DNA of 64,000 nucleotides from Glutamicibacter sp002979865. GTDB taxonomy: Bacteria > Actinomycetota > Actinomycetes > Actinomycetales > Micrococcaceae. The stretch is taken from NCBI RefSeq assembly GCF_050030965.1, contig NZ_CP188297.1, positions 1,364,001-1,428,000 of the forward strand, in the 5' to 3' direction. The translations under genes and the position numbers were made by a program. Every line of letters starts with the position of its first letter. Positions within the stretch are counted from its first letter, which is position 1. The notes beneath the pieces are model-generated. The model did not search any database and was not told the origin of the DNA. It saw nothing but the letters and a program-made list of their open reading frames with translations. Of this stretch, positions 38,074 through 45,369 are shown piece by piece.

Positions 38074-38539
38074 CCGGCCTCGCGAACGCCCCGGGCAGCG
38101 CATCCACTTGCCACGCGCGCCCAAGCAATCCTGGGCGCGACGCTGCAGAAGCGCTGAATCATGATCACCGGAGCCATGGATGATGCTTGCCCCGTCCAGG
38201 CTTTGCGCAAGCAGTCGCCTCAGGGCGCACTGGGGAATTCGCTCCGCTCATGCCCGACGCCTCGCCGAGGCAAGGGATGCGATCGCATCGGCCACCGCCT
38301 CGGGTTCGGCAAATCGGAAATCCGCGCACGATGCGCATCAGCACCCTGTTCCCGACATGGGAACGGCTGCTCGCGAGTGGCATGGGGGCGGCCCCGCGGC
38401 GCGCAATCCCAAGGCTAAAATTCGCAGGTGACATATCACCTATACAATGTCGATTGTATAGGGGATAAGTACACTACCCTCCAAAAGATTTGATCCACCT
38501 CTTTACTTCCAGCCCATTCCGGGCGTAACATACAACCAA
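38061..38539. other. intergenic region with palindromes, no gene
   Basis: 480 bases between divergent regulators. The left part shows one GC-rich hairpin (CGCGCCCA, 8-base loop, TGGGCGCG near 38116-38139) and no U run. The right part carries the palindromes described next. I found no convincing coding frame. Confidence 0.6.
38426..38460. promoter_or_regulatory. overlapping palindromes, likely operator
   Basis: AGGTGA CATA TCACCT (38426-38441) shares a base with TATACAAT GTCG ATTGTATA (38441-38460); both are perfect inverted repeats. They lie 80-110 bases before the ArsR-family gene. Confidence 0.55.
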
Positions 38540-38549
38540 ATGGTTGTAT
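38530..38549. promoter_or_regulatory. operator overlapping the ArsR-type start codon
   Basis: ATACAACC AAAT GGTTGTAT is a perfect 8-bp inverted repeat. The start ATG of the regulator is at 38540-38542, inside it. The core ATACAA...TTGTAT also occurs in the palindrome at 38441-38460. Autoregulation is inferred. Confidence 0.6.
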
Positions 38550-38878
38550 ATGAGTTGAGCGAAGAACAGGCAAACAAGGTCTTCCGCGCCTTGGCAGATG
38601 CCACACGACGAGACATCGTGCGGCGGACGCTAAACGCCGAGGTGAGCGTTTCGGAAATTGCTGCAAGCTATGACATGTCTTTTGCGGCAGTTCAGAAGCA
38701 CGTCGCGGCATTGGAATCCGCTGGTCTGGTCACAAAAATCGCACGTGGTCGCGAACGCATAGTTCGCGGGCAGCCGGATACCATCCGGCACGCGCAAGAG
38801 CTACTCTCTTCCCTCGAAGACATCTGGCGCCAACGCATCAGCCGGCTCGATGATTTCCTCGCCGATGGGGACAAATAA
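38540..38878 (+). CDS. ArsR family winged-helix regulator
   Basis: 112 residues: FRALADATRRDIVRRTL, then the recognition helix region VSEIAASYDMSFAAVQKHVAAL, then GLVTKIARGRERIVRG. This is the metal-independent ArsR type that accompanies SRPBCC/AHSA1 genes in actinobacteria. No Shine-Dalgarno is visible before the ATG and a TAACAT-like -10 lies about 8 bases upstream, so translation is probably leaderless. The next gene starts 11 bases after the stop; the two form an operon. Confidence 0.85.
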   Translation: MVVYELSEEQANKVFRALADATRRDIVRRTLNAEVSVSEIAASYDMSFAAVQKHVAALESAGLVTKIARGRERIVRGQPDTIRHAQELLSSLEDIWRQRISRLDDFLADGDK

Positions 38879-38889
38879 GGAGCATTCCC

Positions 38890-39861
38890 ATGCCTGTCAC
38901 ATCCGTTGTCAAAGATTCCGAAGCACTCTCACTGACTGTCCACGCAGAATTTCCGGTCAAGGTTTCCCGCCTGTGGGATGCTTACCTGGACGCCCGGCAA
39001 CTTGAAAAATTCTGGGGGCCGGTGGAATACCCGGCAACTTTCACCCGGCACGATGCCACCCCTGGTGGCCGCTCGAACTACCACATGACTTCTCCCGAAG
39101 GCGAAGAATTCCACGGTTACTGGATCTGGAATGAAGTCGTCGAGCACAAATTCTTTGAGGTCAGCGACGGCTTTGCGCACGCCGACGGCACTCCGAACCC
39201 CGACCTGCCCCTCAACCGCATGGTTTTCTCCTTCGACCCGACGCCTGAAGGATCAAAACTGACGATTACAGCAGTTTTCGATTCCGTTGAGGAGCTGGAA
39301 CAAGTCGTCTCAATGGGCATGATCGACGGCACCCGTTCGGCCATGAGCCAGATCGAGCAAGTCCTCATCGACCTGCGCAATTATGCCGAAAATTTCATCA
39401 CCGACGCACAGATCCTGTCGGACACCCAGGTGCGCATTACCCGCTTGGTTCGCGGGTCAGTGGAGCAAGTCTGGCAGGCCCACCATGACCAGCGGCTCAT
39501 GAAGCGTTGGATGCTCGGCCCCGACGGATGGCAGTTGGCTGAATGCGTGACGGCGCAAGAGGCCGGCGAGACCTACCGGTACTGGTGGGAACCGCTATCT
39601 GCCGATGACGGCTCCGGTTTCGGTTTCACTGGAACCGTGCTTGAAACGCTGCCCCAGTCCTACGAGCGGACCACGGAGCAAATGATCGGCACCGATTACC
39701 CGGCCACGGTGAATGAATTAACGCTGACATCCAACCAGGGCGGCACCCTGCTGACGATCCTGATCACCTACCCAGATGCGCAAACCCGCGACATGGTGCT
39801 CGCCACCGGAATGACCGACGGGATGGAGGCCAGCTACGCCCGGCTCGAATCGATTCTCTAA
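38890..39861 (+). CDS. double SRPBCC (AHSA1-like) domain protein
   Basis: 323 residues with two tandem START/AHSA1-like domains. The first covers about 10-160 (VSRLWDAYLDARQLEKFWGP, HGYWIWNEVVEHKFFEV). The second covers about 175-320 (VEQVWQAHHDQRLMKRWML...YRYWWEPLSA). These helix-grip domains hold hydrophobic ligands. Paired with an ArsR regulator, this is a common stress- or ligand-responsive cassette whose ligand is unknown. GGAGCATTCCC precedes the ATG. Confidence 0.85.
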   Translation: MPVTSVVKDSEALSLTVHAEFPVKVSRLWDAYLDARQLEKFWGPVEYPATFTRHDATPGGRSNYHMTSPEGEEFHGYWIWNEVVEHKFFEVSDGFAHADGTPNPDLPLNRMVFSFDPTPEGSKLTITAVFDSVEELEQVVSMGMIDGTRSAMSQIEQVLIDLRNYAENFITDAQILSDTQVRITRLVRGSVEQVWQAHHDQRLMKRWMLGPDGWQLAECVTAQEAGETYRYWWEPLSADDGSGFGFTGTVLETLPQSYERTTEQMIGTDYPATVNELTLTSNQGGTLLTILITYPDAQTRDMVLATGMTDGMEASYARLESIL

Positions 39862-39920
39862 AGGGCGATTCGCCCCACATCCGGCGCCTTGGCGCGCGCA
39901 AATATGGAAGACTTAGACCC

Positions 39921-40622
39921 ATGAGTTCTCAGAATGCGCGCGCAGGCCTGGACAAGAAGGCCGAACAGGTTCAGGAAATGTTTGACAAGCTGGCTCCTCG
40001 CTACGACTTGCTCAATACCTTGATGACCGGCGGCATCGTGAACTACTGGCGCAAGATCACCACCGAAGCGATCGCGCCAAAGCCCGGCGAGCGCATTCTC
40101 GACCTCGCCGCAGGCACCGGCACCTCCTCGGTCCCGCTCGCGGAAGCCGGCGCTGACGTCACCGCTTGCGACATGTCCCACGGCATGCTCGATGAGGGCC
40201 GCAAGCGCTACCCGCAGCTGAACTTCGTCTACGGAGACGGAACCGACCTGCCGTTCGAAGACAACACCTTCGATGCAGTGACCATCTCCTACGGTCTGCG
40301 CAATATCGCGGATACCGAGAAGGCCCTGTCCGAAATGCGCCGCGTGGCCAAGCCCGGCGGACGGATCGTCGTCGCCGAGTTCTCCACTCCGACCGTCGCC
40401 CCGATCAAGACGGCCTACAAGCAGTTCCTGCCGCGCGCCATTCCTGCGCTGGGCTATCTGGTTTCCCCTAACCCGACCGCTTACGCCTACTTGGCTGAAT
40501 CCATTGCAGCTTGGCCAGACCAGGACGAACTGGGTGCCAAGTTCGTCAACGTTGGCTGGAAGAACGTGGAATACCGCAACCTGACCGGTGGCATCGTCGC
40601 CGTCCACCGCGCCTGGAAGTAG
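39921..40622 (+). CDS. menG: demethylmenaquinone methyltransferase
   Basis: 233 residues of the UbiE/MenG family: VQEMFDKLAPRYDLLNTLMT and ILDLAAGTGTSSVPLAEAGA (SAM site), followed by YGLRNIADTEKALSEMRRV and VAEFSTP. Actinobacteria use it to methylate demethylmenaquinone, the last step of menaquinone synthesis at the membrane. GGAAGACTTAGACCC precedes the ATG. A perfect terminator follows. Confidence 0.95.
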   Translation: MSSQNARAGLDKKAEQVQEMFDKLAPRYDLLNTLMTGGIVNYWRKITTEAIAPKPGERILDLAAGTGTSSVPLAEAGADVTACDMSHGMLDEGRKRYPQLNFVYGDGTDLPFEDNTFDAVTISYGLRNIADTEKALSEMRRVAKPGGRIVVAEFSTPTVAPIKTAYKQFLPRAIPALGYLVSPNPTAYAYLAESIAAWPDQDELGAKFVNVGWKNVEYRNLTGGIVAVHRAWK

Positions 40623-40640
40623 CGCTTCCCCAGAATTTTC

Positions 40641-40680
40641 CTTCTGGCCCGCAGCCGAAATGACGGATGCGGGCCAGAAG
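40641..40680 (+). terminator. terminator after menG
   Basis: CTTCTGGCCCGCA (40641-40653) pairs perfectly with TGCGGGCCAGAAG (40668-40680). The loop is 14 bases and CTTTA follows. Confidence 0.8.
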
Positions 40681-40736
40681 CTTTAAAGCACTGGTTCCGC
40701 GGCGGCGGGCTGTGTCTTTCTGCCGGCCCAGCTGGC

Positions 40737-41567
40737 ATGCTTGTGTCCGTGAGCCAGATACCAACCGAATCGCACCGCCCCGCGATGAGCTGGAAGCTGC
40801 TGCCAGCCTCCCTGCTCTCGGGTTCCGCAGTGTTCCTCTTCGGCGCCGAAATCGACCTGTTGGGCTACGGCCTGCTGGCGCTGAGCCTGCTGTGCGCGGG
40901 GTTCATCGACCGCAGGCTTGCACGGCATCTGGGACTCATCGCAACCGGTTTGGTGGTCATCAGCCTGGTTCCATTGAATGCCGACCTGAGCCTGGGGCAT
41001 ATGGCATTAATGGGTGGCGCGCTGGCCGCGGCAGTCCTGCTGCCCTGGCTGATCTCGCGCTTCGCCTTGCGCGAGCAGATCATCAAGTTCCCGGTGAACA
41101 CCGGCCGCAAGTGGCCGCTGGCAGCGAAGCTGTACTTGCTGGGGGTGGTGGCGCTGGGCTTCTTCATCCTCCCGGTGTACCTGATCAGCACCGGCGTCTA
41201 CCAGAACTGGCCGGATGCCTCGGACCCAGTCATCTTCTGGCGGCTCTTCCTCGGAGTTAATTCGGTGGGCATCTGGGACGAGCTGTTCTTCATCTGCACG
41301 GCATTCGCATTGCTGCGCCAGCATTTCCCGGACTGGCAGGCCAACCTCCTGCAAGCGGTGATCTTCTCCTCCTTCCTGTGGGAGATCGGCTACCAATCCT
41401 GGGGGCCGTTGCTGACCTTTCCCTTCGCCCTGCTGCAGGGGTATACCTTCAAGCTGACCAAGTCCTTGTCCTATGTAGTTAGCGTGCATCTGATCTTCGA
41501 CTTCGTCCTGTTCCTCGCGCTGGTCCACGCGCACAACCGGGAATGGCTCCCGATCTTCTTGTACTGA
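40737..41567 (+). CDS. CPBP-like intramembrane protein
   Basis: 276 residues with about seven hydrophobic helices. The segment GIWDELFFICTAFALLR stands where CPBP/Abi proteases have EExxxR, and VVSVHLIFDFVLFLAL carries the later histidine. The glutamate pair and the arginine of the first motif are incomplete (DE in place of EE, I in place of R), so protease activity is doubtful. ATG at 40737 or GTG at 40749; neither has a good Shine-Dalgarno. It is followed directly by the promoter of the ABC-F gene. Confidence 0.6.
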   Translation: MLVSVSQIPTESHRPAMSWKLLPASLLSGSAVFLFGAEIDLLGYGLLALSLLCAGFIDRRLARHLGLIATGLVVISLVPLNADLSLGHMALMGGALAAAVLLPWLISRFALREQIIKFPVNTGRKWPLAAKLYLLGVVALGFFILPVYLISTGVYQNWPDASDPVIFWRLFLGVNSVGIWDELFFICTAFALLRQHFPDWQANLLQAVIFSSFLWEIGYQSWGPLLTFPFALLQGYTFKLTKSLSYVVSVHLIFDFVLFLALVHAHNREWLPIFLY

Positions 41568-41572
41568 GGGGG

Positions 41573-41601
41573 TTAACACCCCAATTCCCCCCTGCTACAC
41601 T
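41573..41601 (+). promoter_or_regulatory. promoter of ABC-F leader
   Basis: TTAACA (41573-41578), 17-base spacer, TACACT (41596-41601). The four-codon ORF starts 7 bases later at 41609, so the transcript would begin close to that ATG. Confidence 0.65.
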
Positions 41602-41779
41602 CGTTGGCATGGATACCTACTGAGCCAGCCGATGACCCCGCATCGATTCCCAACGGTGCATCTTGTTCATTTCGGCTACCGGCTTCGGTATCCTTTTCCT
41701 TTCCGGCTCCCCTGCGGGGTTGAGCTAATTCTGCGATCCCCCAAGCCGGCAGCCCCTTCGCATTCGCGGGAGGACCTGC
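41602..41779 (+). promoter_or_regulatory. attenuator-like leader of the ABC-F gene
   Basis: The leader has an apparently leaderless ORF (ATG GAT ACC TAC TGA, 41609-41623). Inside it, GGATACC (41611-41617) is complementary to GGTATCC (41687-41693). The latter also belongs to a hairpin, TACCG GCTT CGGTA, followed by the tract TCCTTTTCCTTT, a possible terminator. CCGGCTT (41679-41685) can pair with AAGCCGG (41743-41749), and GCTCCCC/GGGGTTGAGC form another hairpin. A ribosome held on the small ORF would alter these choices, as in antibiotic-sensing leaders. Inference from sequence only. Confidence 0.6.
41609..41623 (+). CDS. four-residue leader peptide M-D-T-Y
   Basis: A minimal ORF of ATG GAT ACC TAC TGA, seven bases past the -10. 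It has no room for a Shine-Dalgarno, so it should be read from the 5' end. Its likely role is to sense ribosome state for the downstream ABC-F gene; the peptide itself is probably irrelevant. Confidence 0.5.
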   Translation: MDTY

Positions 41780-43387
41780 ATGTCTTTGACACCACCAATT
41801 ACCCTGAACAACCTCAGCTTTTCCTGGCCCACGGGAGAAAGCGCCCTGGCCAATCTGGACGGCACGTTTCCATCCGGGCGGACCGGGTTGATCGGCGCCA
41901 ACGGCAGCGGCAAATCGACGTTGCTGAAGCTGATCGCCGGGCAGCTGCGCCCAACGAGCGGAACGGCAGAAACGAACGCACCGCTGAGCTACCTGCCGCA
42001 AACGCTGGCTCTGGAACAGGACACGACCGTCGCCCAGCTGCTGGGGGTGCATCAGGTCCTGGCGGCTTTGGAAGCTATCGAGTCCGGCAGTGTCGACCCA
42101 GCGGATTTCGATGCGGTGGGCGCGAACTGGGATGCCGAAGCCCGGGTTCGAGCTGAACTGGCGCCGCTGGGCTTCGACGGGCTGGATCTGGGCCGCCAAA
42201 TCACCACCTTATCGGGTGGGGAGGTCATGCTGCTGGCGGTACTGGGCCTGCGACTGGCCGATTCGCCGATCACGCTGCTCGACGAGCCGACGAATAACCT
42301 CGATCGCCCTGCCCGTGAATTGCTCTACGACCTTGTACGTGCCTGGAAGGGCACGCTGGTTGTGGTGAGCCACGATATCGAGCTGCTCGAGCTCATGGAG
42401 CATACGGTGGAGCTCTACGACGGGAAGCTCAGCGTTTTCGGAGGGCCCTACAGCTCATACCGCGAGCAGCTTGAAACCGAGCAGCAGGCGGCCGAGCAGG
42501 CAGCCAGAACTGCCCAGGCCTCCCTGAAAGTGGAAAAGCGCCAACGGGCAGAAGCCGAAACGAAGTTGGCGCGGGCCAAGCGCAAGGGGCGGGCCACCCA
42601 GCTTTCCGGAGGCATGCCGAAGATCCTTGCCAACCACCTTCGCCAGAAATCCGAGGCGAACGCCGGGAAGATGCGTTCAAACCTGGATGGCAAGGTCGAT
42701 TCGGCCCAGGCCAGGCTCGACGATGCCGATCGGCGGGTTCGGCAGGCCGAGCACATCAGCATCGAGCTGCCCGATCCCCAGTTGCCCTCGGGCAAGCAGG
42801 TCGCGGCGCTAGGTGCAGAAGATCACCAGTTCATCATCCAGGGAGCCGAACGCGTGGGCCTTGTCGGCCCCAACGGTTCCGGGAAGACCCGGCTGATCCA
42901 GCAGATGCTCGCCGGCGAAGCTCCCGGCCCCGGAGTTGGAGGAACGGTCTTCGTGGACCGGGTCGGGTACCTGCCCCAGCGCCTGGACGGCCTGGATGGC
43001 CAACTAAGCGCGATCCAGAACGTGGCGCTGGTGGCGCCAGCAGCAACCGCGAACGACGTGCGCAATATGCTTGCCCGGTTGCTGCTGCGCGGGGCCAGCG
43101 CAGACCGGCCAGTGGCGGCGCTTTCCGGCGGCGAGCGTTTCAGGGTCCATCTGGCGACGTTGCTGCTGGCAGAACCAGCCGCGCAGTTGCTCATCCTCGA
43201 TGAGCCCACCAATAATCTGGATATGGACAGCGTGCGCCAGCTCAGCGAAGCACTGGGCGCCTATAAGGGCGCGTTGCTGGTAGTCAGCCACGATCAGCAT
43301 TTCCTGTCGCAGCTGGAGCTGGACTATTTGCTGGAGCTGGATGCGCAGGGAACCTTGGCGAAGTCCTACCCGAATCCAGTTTGCTAA
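41780..43387 (+). CDS. ABC-F family ATP-binding protein
   Basis: 535 residues with two ABC domains and no membrane segment. Walker A motifs GANGSGKST (39-47) and GPNGSGKTR; signatures LSGGE; Walker B LLDEPTNNLD and LILDEPTNNLD. The linker between domains is a charged helix pair (EQQAAEQAARTAQASLKVEK). ABC-F proteins act on the ribosome, either in antibiotic protection or in translation control. GGGAGGACCTGC precedes the ATG. The leader in front suggests inducible expression by a translation inhibitor. The second Walker A ends in T-R rather than T-L, which is unusual. Confidence 0.88.
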   Translation: MSLTPPITLNNLSFSWPTGESALANLDGTFPSGRTGLIGANGSGKSTLLKLIAGQLRPTSGTAETNAPLSYLPQTLALEQDTTVAQLLGVHQVLAALEAIESGSVDPADFDAVGANWDAEARVRAELAPLGFDGLDLGRQITTLSGGEVMLLAVLGLRLADSPITLLDEPTNNLDRPARELLYDLVRAWKGTLVVVSHDIELLELMEHTVELYDGKLSVFGGPYSSYREQLETEQQAAEQAARTAQASLKVEKRQRAEAETKLARAKRKGRATQLSGGMPKILANHLRQKSEANAGKMRSNLDGKVDSAQARLDDADRRVRQAEHISIELPDPQLPSGKQVAALGAEDHQFIIQGAERVGLVGPNGSGKTRLIQQMLAGEAPGPGVGGTVFVDRVGYLPQRLDGLDGQLSAIQNVALVAPAATANDVRNMLARLLLRGASADRPVAALSGGERFRVHLATLLLAEPAAQLLILDEPTNNLDMDSVRQLSEALGAYKGALLVVSHDQHFLSQLELDYLLELDAQGTLAKSYPNPVC

Positions 43388-43459
43388 CCCCATGGCGGTG
43401 CGCTGCCGGTTTAGACTTGTTCAAAGCACACCGCCAAGGACCCCGAAAGCAAGTTGAGT

Positions 43460-43711
43460 ATGTCCTACCCCCAGCGCACCGTCGAAGTCGTCAAAAGCGG
43501 CCTCGTGATCGACCAGTCCGCAACCCTGCTCTGGCAGGACATCAAACGTGCCTTCATCTATGAAACGGGTTCCGGCCAGGAAATCCTTACCTGCGCAGAA
43601 TTCATGCTGGTCGAAGGGTACAGCGTGGAGATCAATAGCCAGATGCCCGGCTGGGACATGGCCATTGAGCACTTGCCGCAGCGCATCGAGAACCTGGTCG
43701 ACGAACGCTAG
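43460..43711 (+). CDS. hypothetical protein, 83 aa
   Basis: Small unrecognised soluble protein, acidic, with WDMAIEHLPQRIENL at the C-terminus. The start is either ATG 43460 or TTG 43454 (two residues longer); the upstream sequence has only a weak AAAGCAAG. It sits 18 bases before the hydrolase gene and may be co-transcribed with it. Its coding bias fits the genome. Confidence 0.6.
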   Translation: MSYPQRTVEVVKSGLVIDQSATLLWQDIKRAFIYETGSGQEILTCAEFMLVEGYSVEINSQMPGWDMAIEHLPQRIENLVDER

Positions 43712-43729
43712 AAAGCGCTAGGAGCACCC

Positions 43730-44320
43730 ATGGCTACGATTGTTCTTTTCCATCACGTCCAAGGCCTGACCCCCGGGGTGCAGGAGATGGCCGCAGAATT
43801 GCGCGCCGCTGGCCACACCGTGCACGCACTGGATCTGTACGCCGGCAAGCTGCCCAAGGATTTCGATGCCGGGATGCGCATGGCAGGCAAGCTGACCGCG
43901 GACAAGATCCAGGAACGCGTCGACAAGCTATTTGGCAAACTGCCCGAAGAGCTGGTCTACATCGGCACTTCCTGGGGCGCGGCCCTGGCCCAGCAGTGCG
44001 CGCAGCAACGTCCCGGCGCCATCGCCGCGATCCTGCTCGAATCCTTCGTGGATCTGGACGCCGACTGGAGCTTCGGGCCGTGGCCGGAAAATGTCCCGGT
44101 GCAGATCCATGGCATGGACCAGGACCCGTTCTTCGCGAAGGAAGGCGACCTGGAGGCAGCTCAGCGCTTCGTTGAAGCAGAGGGCGGCGATATCGCCCAG
44201 CTCTTCACCTACCCTGGCAAGCAGCACCTGTTCACCGACAGCTCGCTTTGCTCGCATGATCCAGAAGCTCGCGCGTTGGTGATGGAACGCATGGTCAAGT
44301 TCCTTCAGCCCTACGTCTAG
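43730..44320 (+). CDS. dienelactone hydrolase family protein
   Basis: 196 residues with an alpha/beta hydrolase layout. IVLFHHVQGLTPGVQEMAAE is at the N-terminus. The strand-to-helix turn at YIGTSWGAALAQQCAQ lies at the place of the nucleophile loop G-x-S-W-G rather than G-x-C/S-x-G. A terminal segment PGKQHLFTDSSL holds the likely histidine, and DQDPFFA the acid. The substrate is unknown. GGAGCACCC precedes the ATG. A strong terminator follows. Confidence 0.82.
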   Translation: MATIVLFHHVQGLTPGVQEMAAELRAAGHTVHALDLYAGKLPKDFDAGMRMAGKLTADKIQERVDKLFGKLPEELVYIGTSWGAALAQQCAQQRPGAIAAILLESFVDLDADWSFGPWPENVPVQIHGMDQDPFFAKEGDLEAAQRFVEAEGGDIAQLFTYPGKQHLFTDSSLCSHDPEARALVMERMVKFLQPYV

Positions 44321-44366
44321 CACGAGGGCAGTCCGCTGGTTCCATGCCGGACAATAAATCGAAAAA

Positions 44367-44400
44367 CCGGACCCGGCTTGCGTTAGCAAGCCGGGTCCGG
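44367..44400. terminator. bidirectional terminator
   Basis: CCGGACCCGGCTTGC (44367-44381) pairs perfectly with its complement (44386-44400), with a GTTA loop. It is followed by TTTCATTTT on the plus strand and by TTTTTC on the minus strand, so it serves both the hydrolase gene and tRNA-Lys. Confidence 0.9.
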
Positions 44401-44410
44401 TTTCATTTTG

Positions 44411-44483
44411 TGCGCCCTGCGGGGATCGAACCCGCGACCAATGGATTAAAAGTCCAGTGCTCTACCAGCTGAGCTAAAGGCGC
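44411..44483 (-). tRNA. tRNA-Lys (anticodon TTT)
   Basis: The reverse strand folds as a cloverleaf: GCGCCTT acceptor, AGCTCAGCTGGTAGAGC D-arm, CTGGACTTTTAATCCATTG anticodon arm with TTT, GCGGGTTCGATCCCCGC T-arm and the matching 3' acceptor. CCA is not encoded. 73 nt. A terminator lies just past its 3' end. Confidence 0.96.
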
Positions 44484-44643
44484 ACGGCACAAGGCCAAAA
44501 TCCATACTACCTGATGGACCGGCATGAGTATTAATCGGCGTATTCCGCAATTCGGCAGCCCGTAATTTCCGCTGGATCTTGGGGTTTGCAAGCTAAATCA
44601 CTTGTTGGCGCAGAACTCAGGATCAGCGAGTATTCTGGAGCGC

Positions 44644-45309
44644 ATGAGAGGTGCACGTGCAGGATCAAAAGTTGCCCAGGATGCGGGATTCCGCCATCAC
44701 AAACCACGCCCCTTCGCCCCGGCAGATTTCGAGCCCTACGAGGGAGGCGCTGATCCGGCGCGCGTATCCGAGGCAGCCCATCTGTCCGCCCAGGCTTTCG
44801 TGCAGCGCGGCATTGCCAACAACGACCCCGAAGTTTCACGCCGGCTGATTGCGGTGGCCGAAGAAGAAGGGCTGGAGGTGCTCGCGCAGCTGTGGAGCGA
44901 GGCTCCGGCCCGCTCCCTGCCAGGTGCCCTGTGGCGCTTGTATGCGGTTCGCGCGGCAACAATGAGCAAGCCCGAGGTGCATTCTGCACGCTTCCAGGCT
45001 GGAGCCCATCGTGCCCAGGTCGAACGCATCGTCGCCGGAGTGGCCGAGCCGCCGACCGCCGAGGAGATGAAGAAGATGACCGGGTCGATTCTCTCCGGCG
45101 CCTTCGACGGCGACTTCGCCCACGCCTTGGAACGCACCGCCGCCTATTGCCGGGTACTGGCGCTGGGCATGACCGAGCATGCCGATGCCGCGGATTTTTC
45201 CAGCAGCGATCGGGGAACCAAGCTGACCCAGCAGGCCAAGGCCCTGATGGGCACCGCCGTGGATCTGGAAGCCTGCGCCCGGCTTTGGCGCCAGGACGCA
45301 TTGGACTGA
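44644..45309 (+). CDS. hypothetical protein, 221 aa
   Basis: Unrecognised, helix-rich and soluble, with no motif I can name. It starts with basic residues and has a VSRRLIAVAEEEGLEVLAQL segment and a final LMGTAVDLEACARLWRQ helix. The ATG at 44644 seems best; an in-frame TTG at 44602 is possible. I recall similar proteins in Micrococcaceae as uncharacterised. It precedes the MFS transporter on the same strand, with about 60 bases between. Confidence 0.6.
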   Translation: MRGARAGSKVAQDAGFRHHKPRPFAPADFEPYEGGADPARVSEAAHLSAQAFVQRGIANNDPEVSRRLIAVAEEEGLEVLAQLWSEAPARSLPGALWRLYAVRAATMSKPEVHSARFQAGAHRAQVERIVAGVAEPPTAEEMKKMTGSILSGAFDGDFAHALERTAAYCRVLALGMTEHADAADFSSSDRGTKLTQQAKALMGTAVDLEACARLWRQDALD

Positions 45310-45369
45310 AACATGATCCCGCGCCCTTAGGATGGGTTGAGGAAGTTGCCCCTCAATTTTAGGCAGGTG

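Noticed and set aside
38116..38139. GC-rich hairpin as a terminator
   Set aside because: Both flanking genes start away from it, so nothing should terminate here, and no U run follows.
38165..38468. Short frames in the gap between the TetR and ArsR genes
   Set aside because: All six frames are open for similar lengths, no ribosome site fits, and the products are low-complexity Arg/Pro-rich.
39904..39924. Six-codon ORF (M-E-D-L-D-P) overlapping the menG start
   Set aside because: No promoter or pairing potential was seen that would make it a regulatory leader; probably chance.
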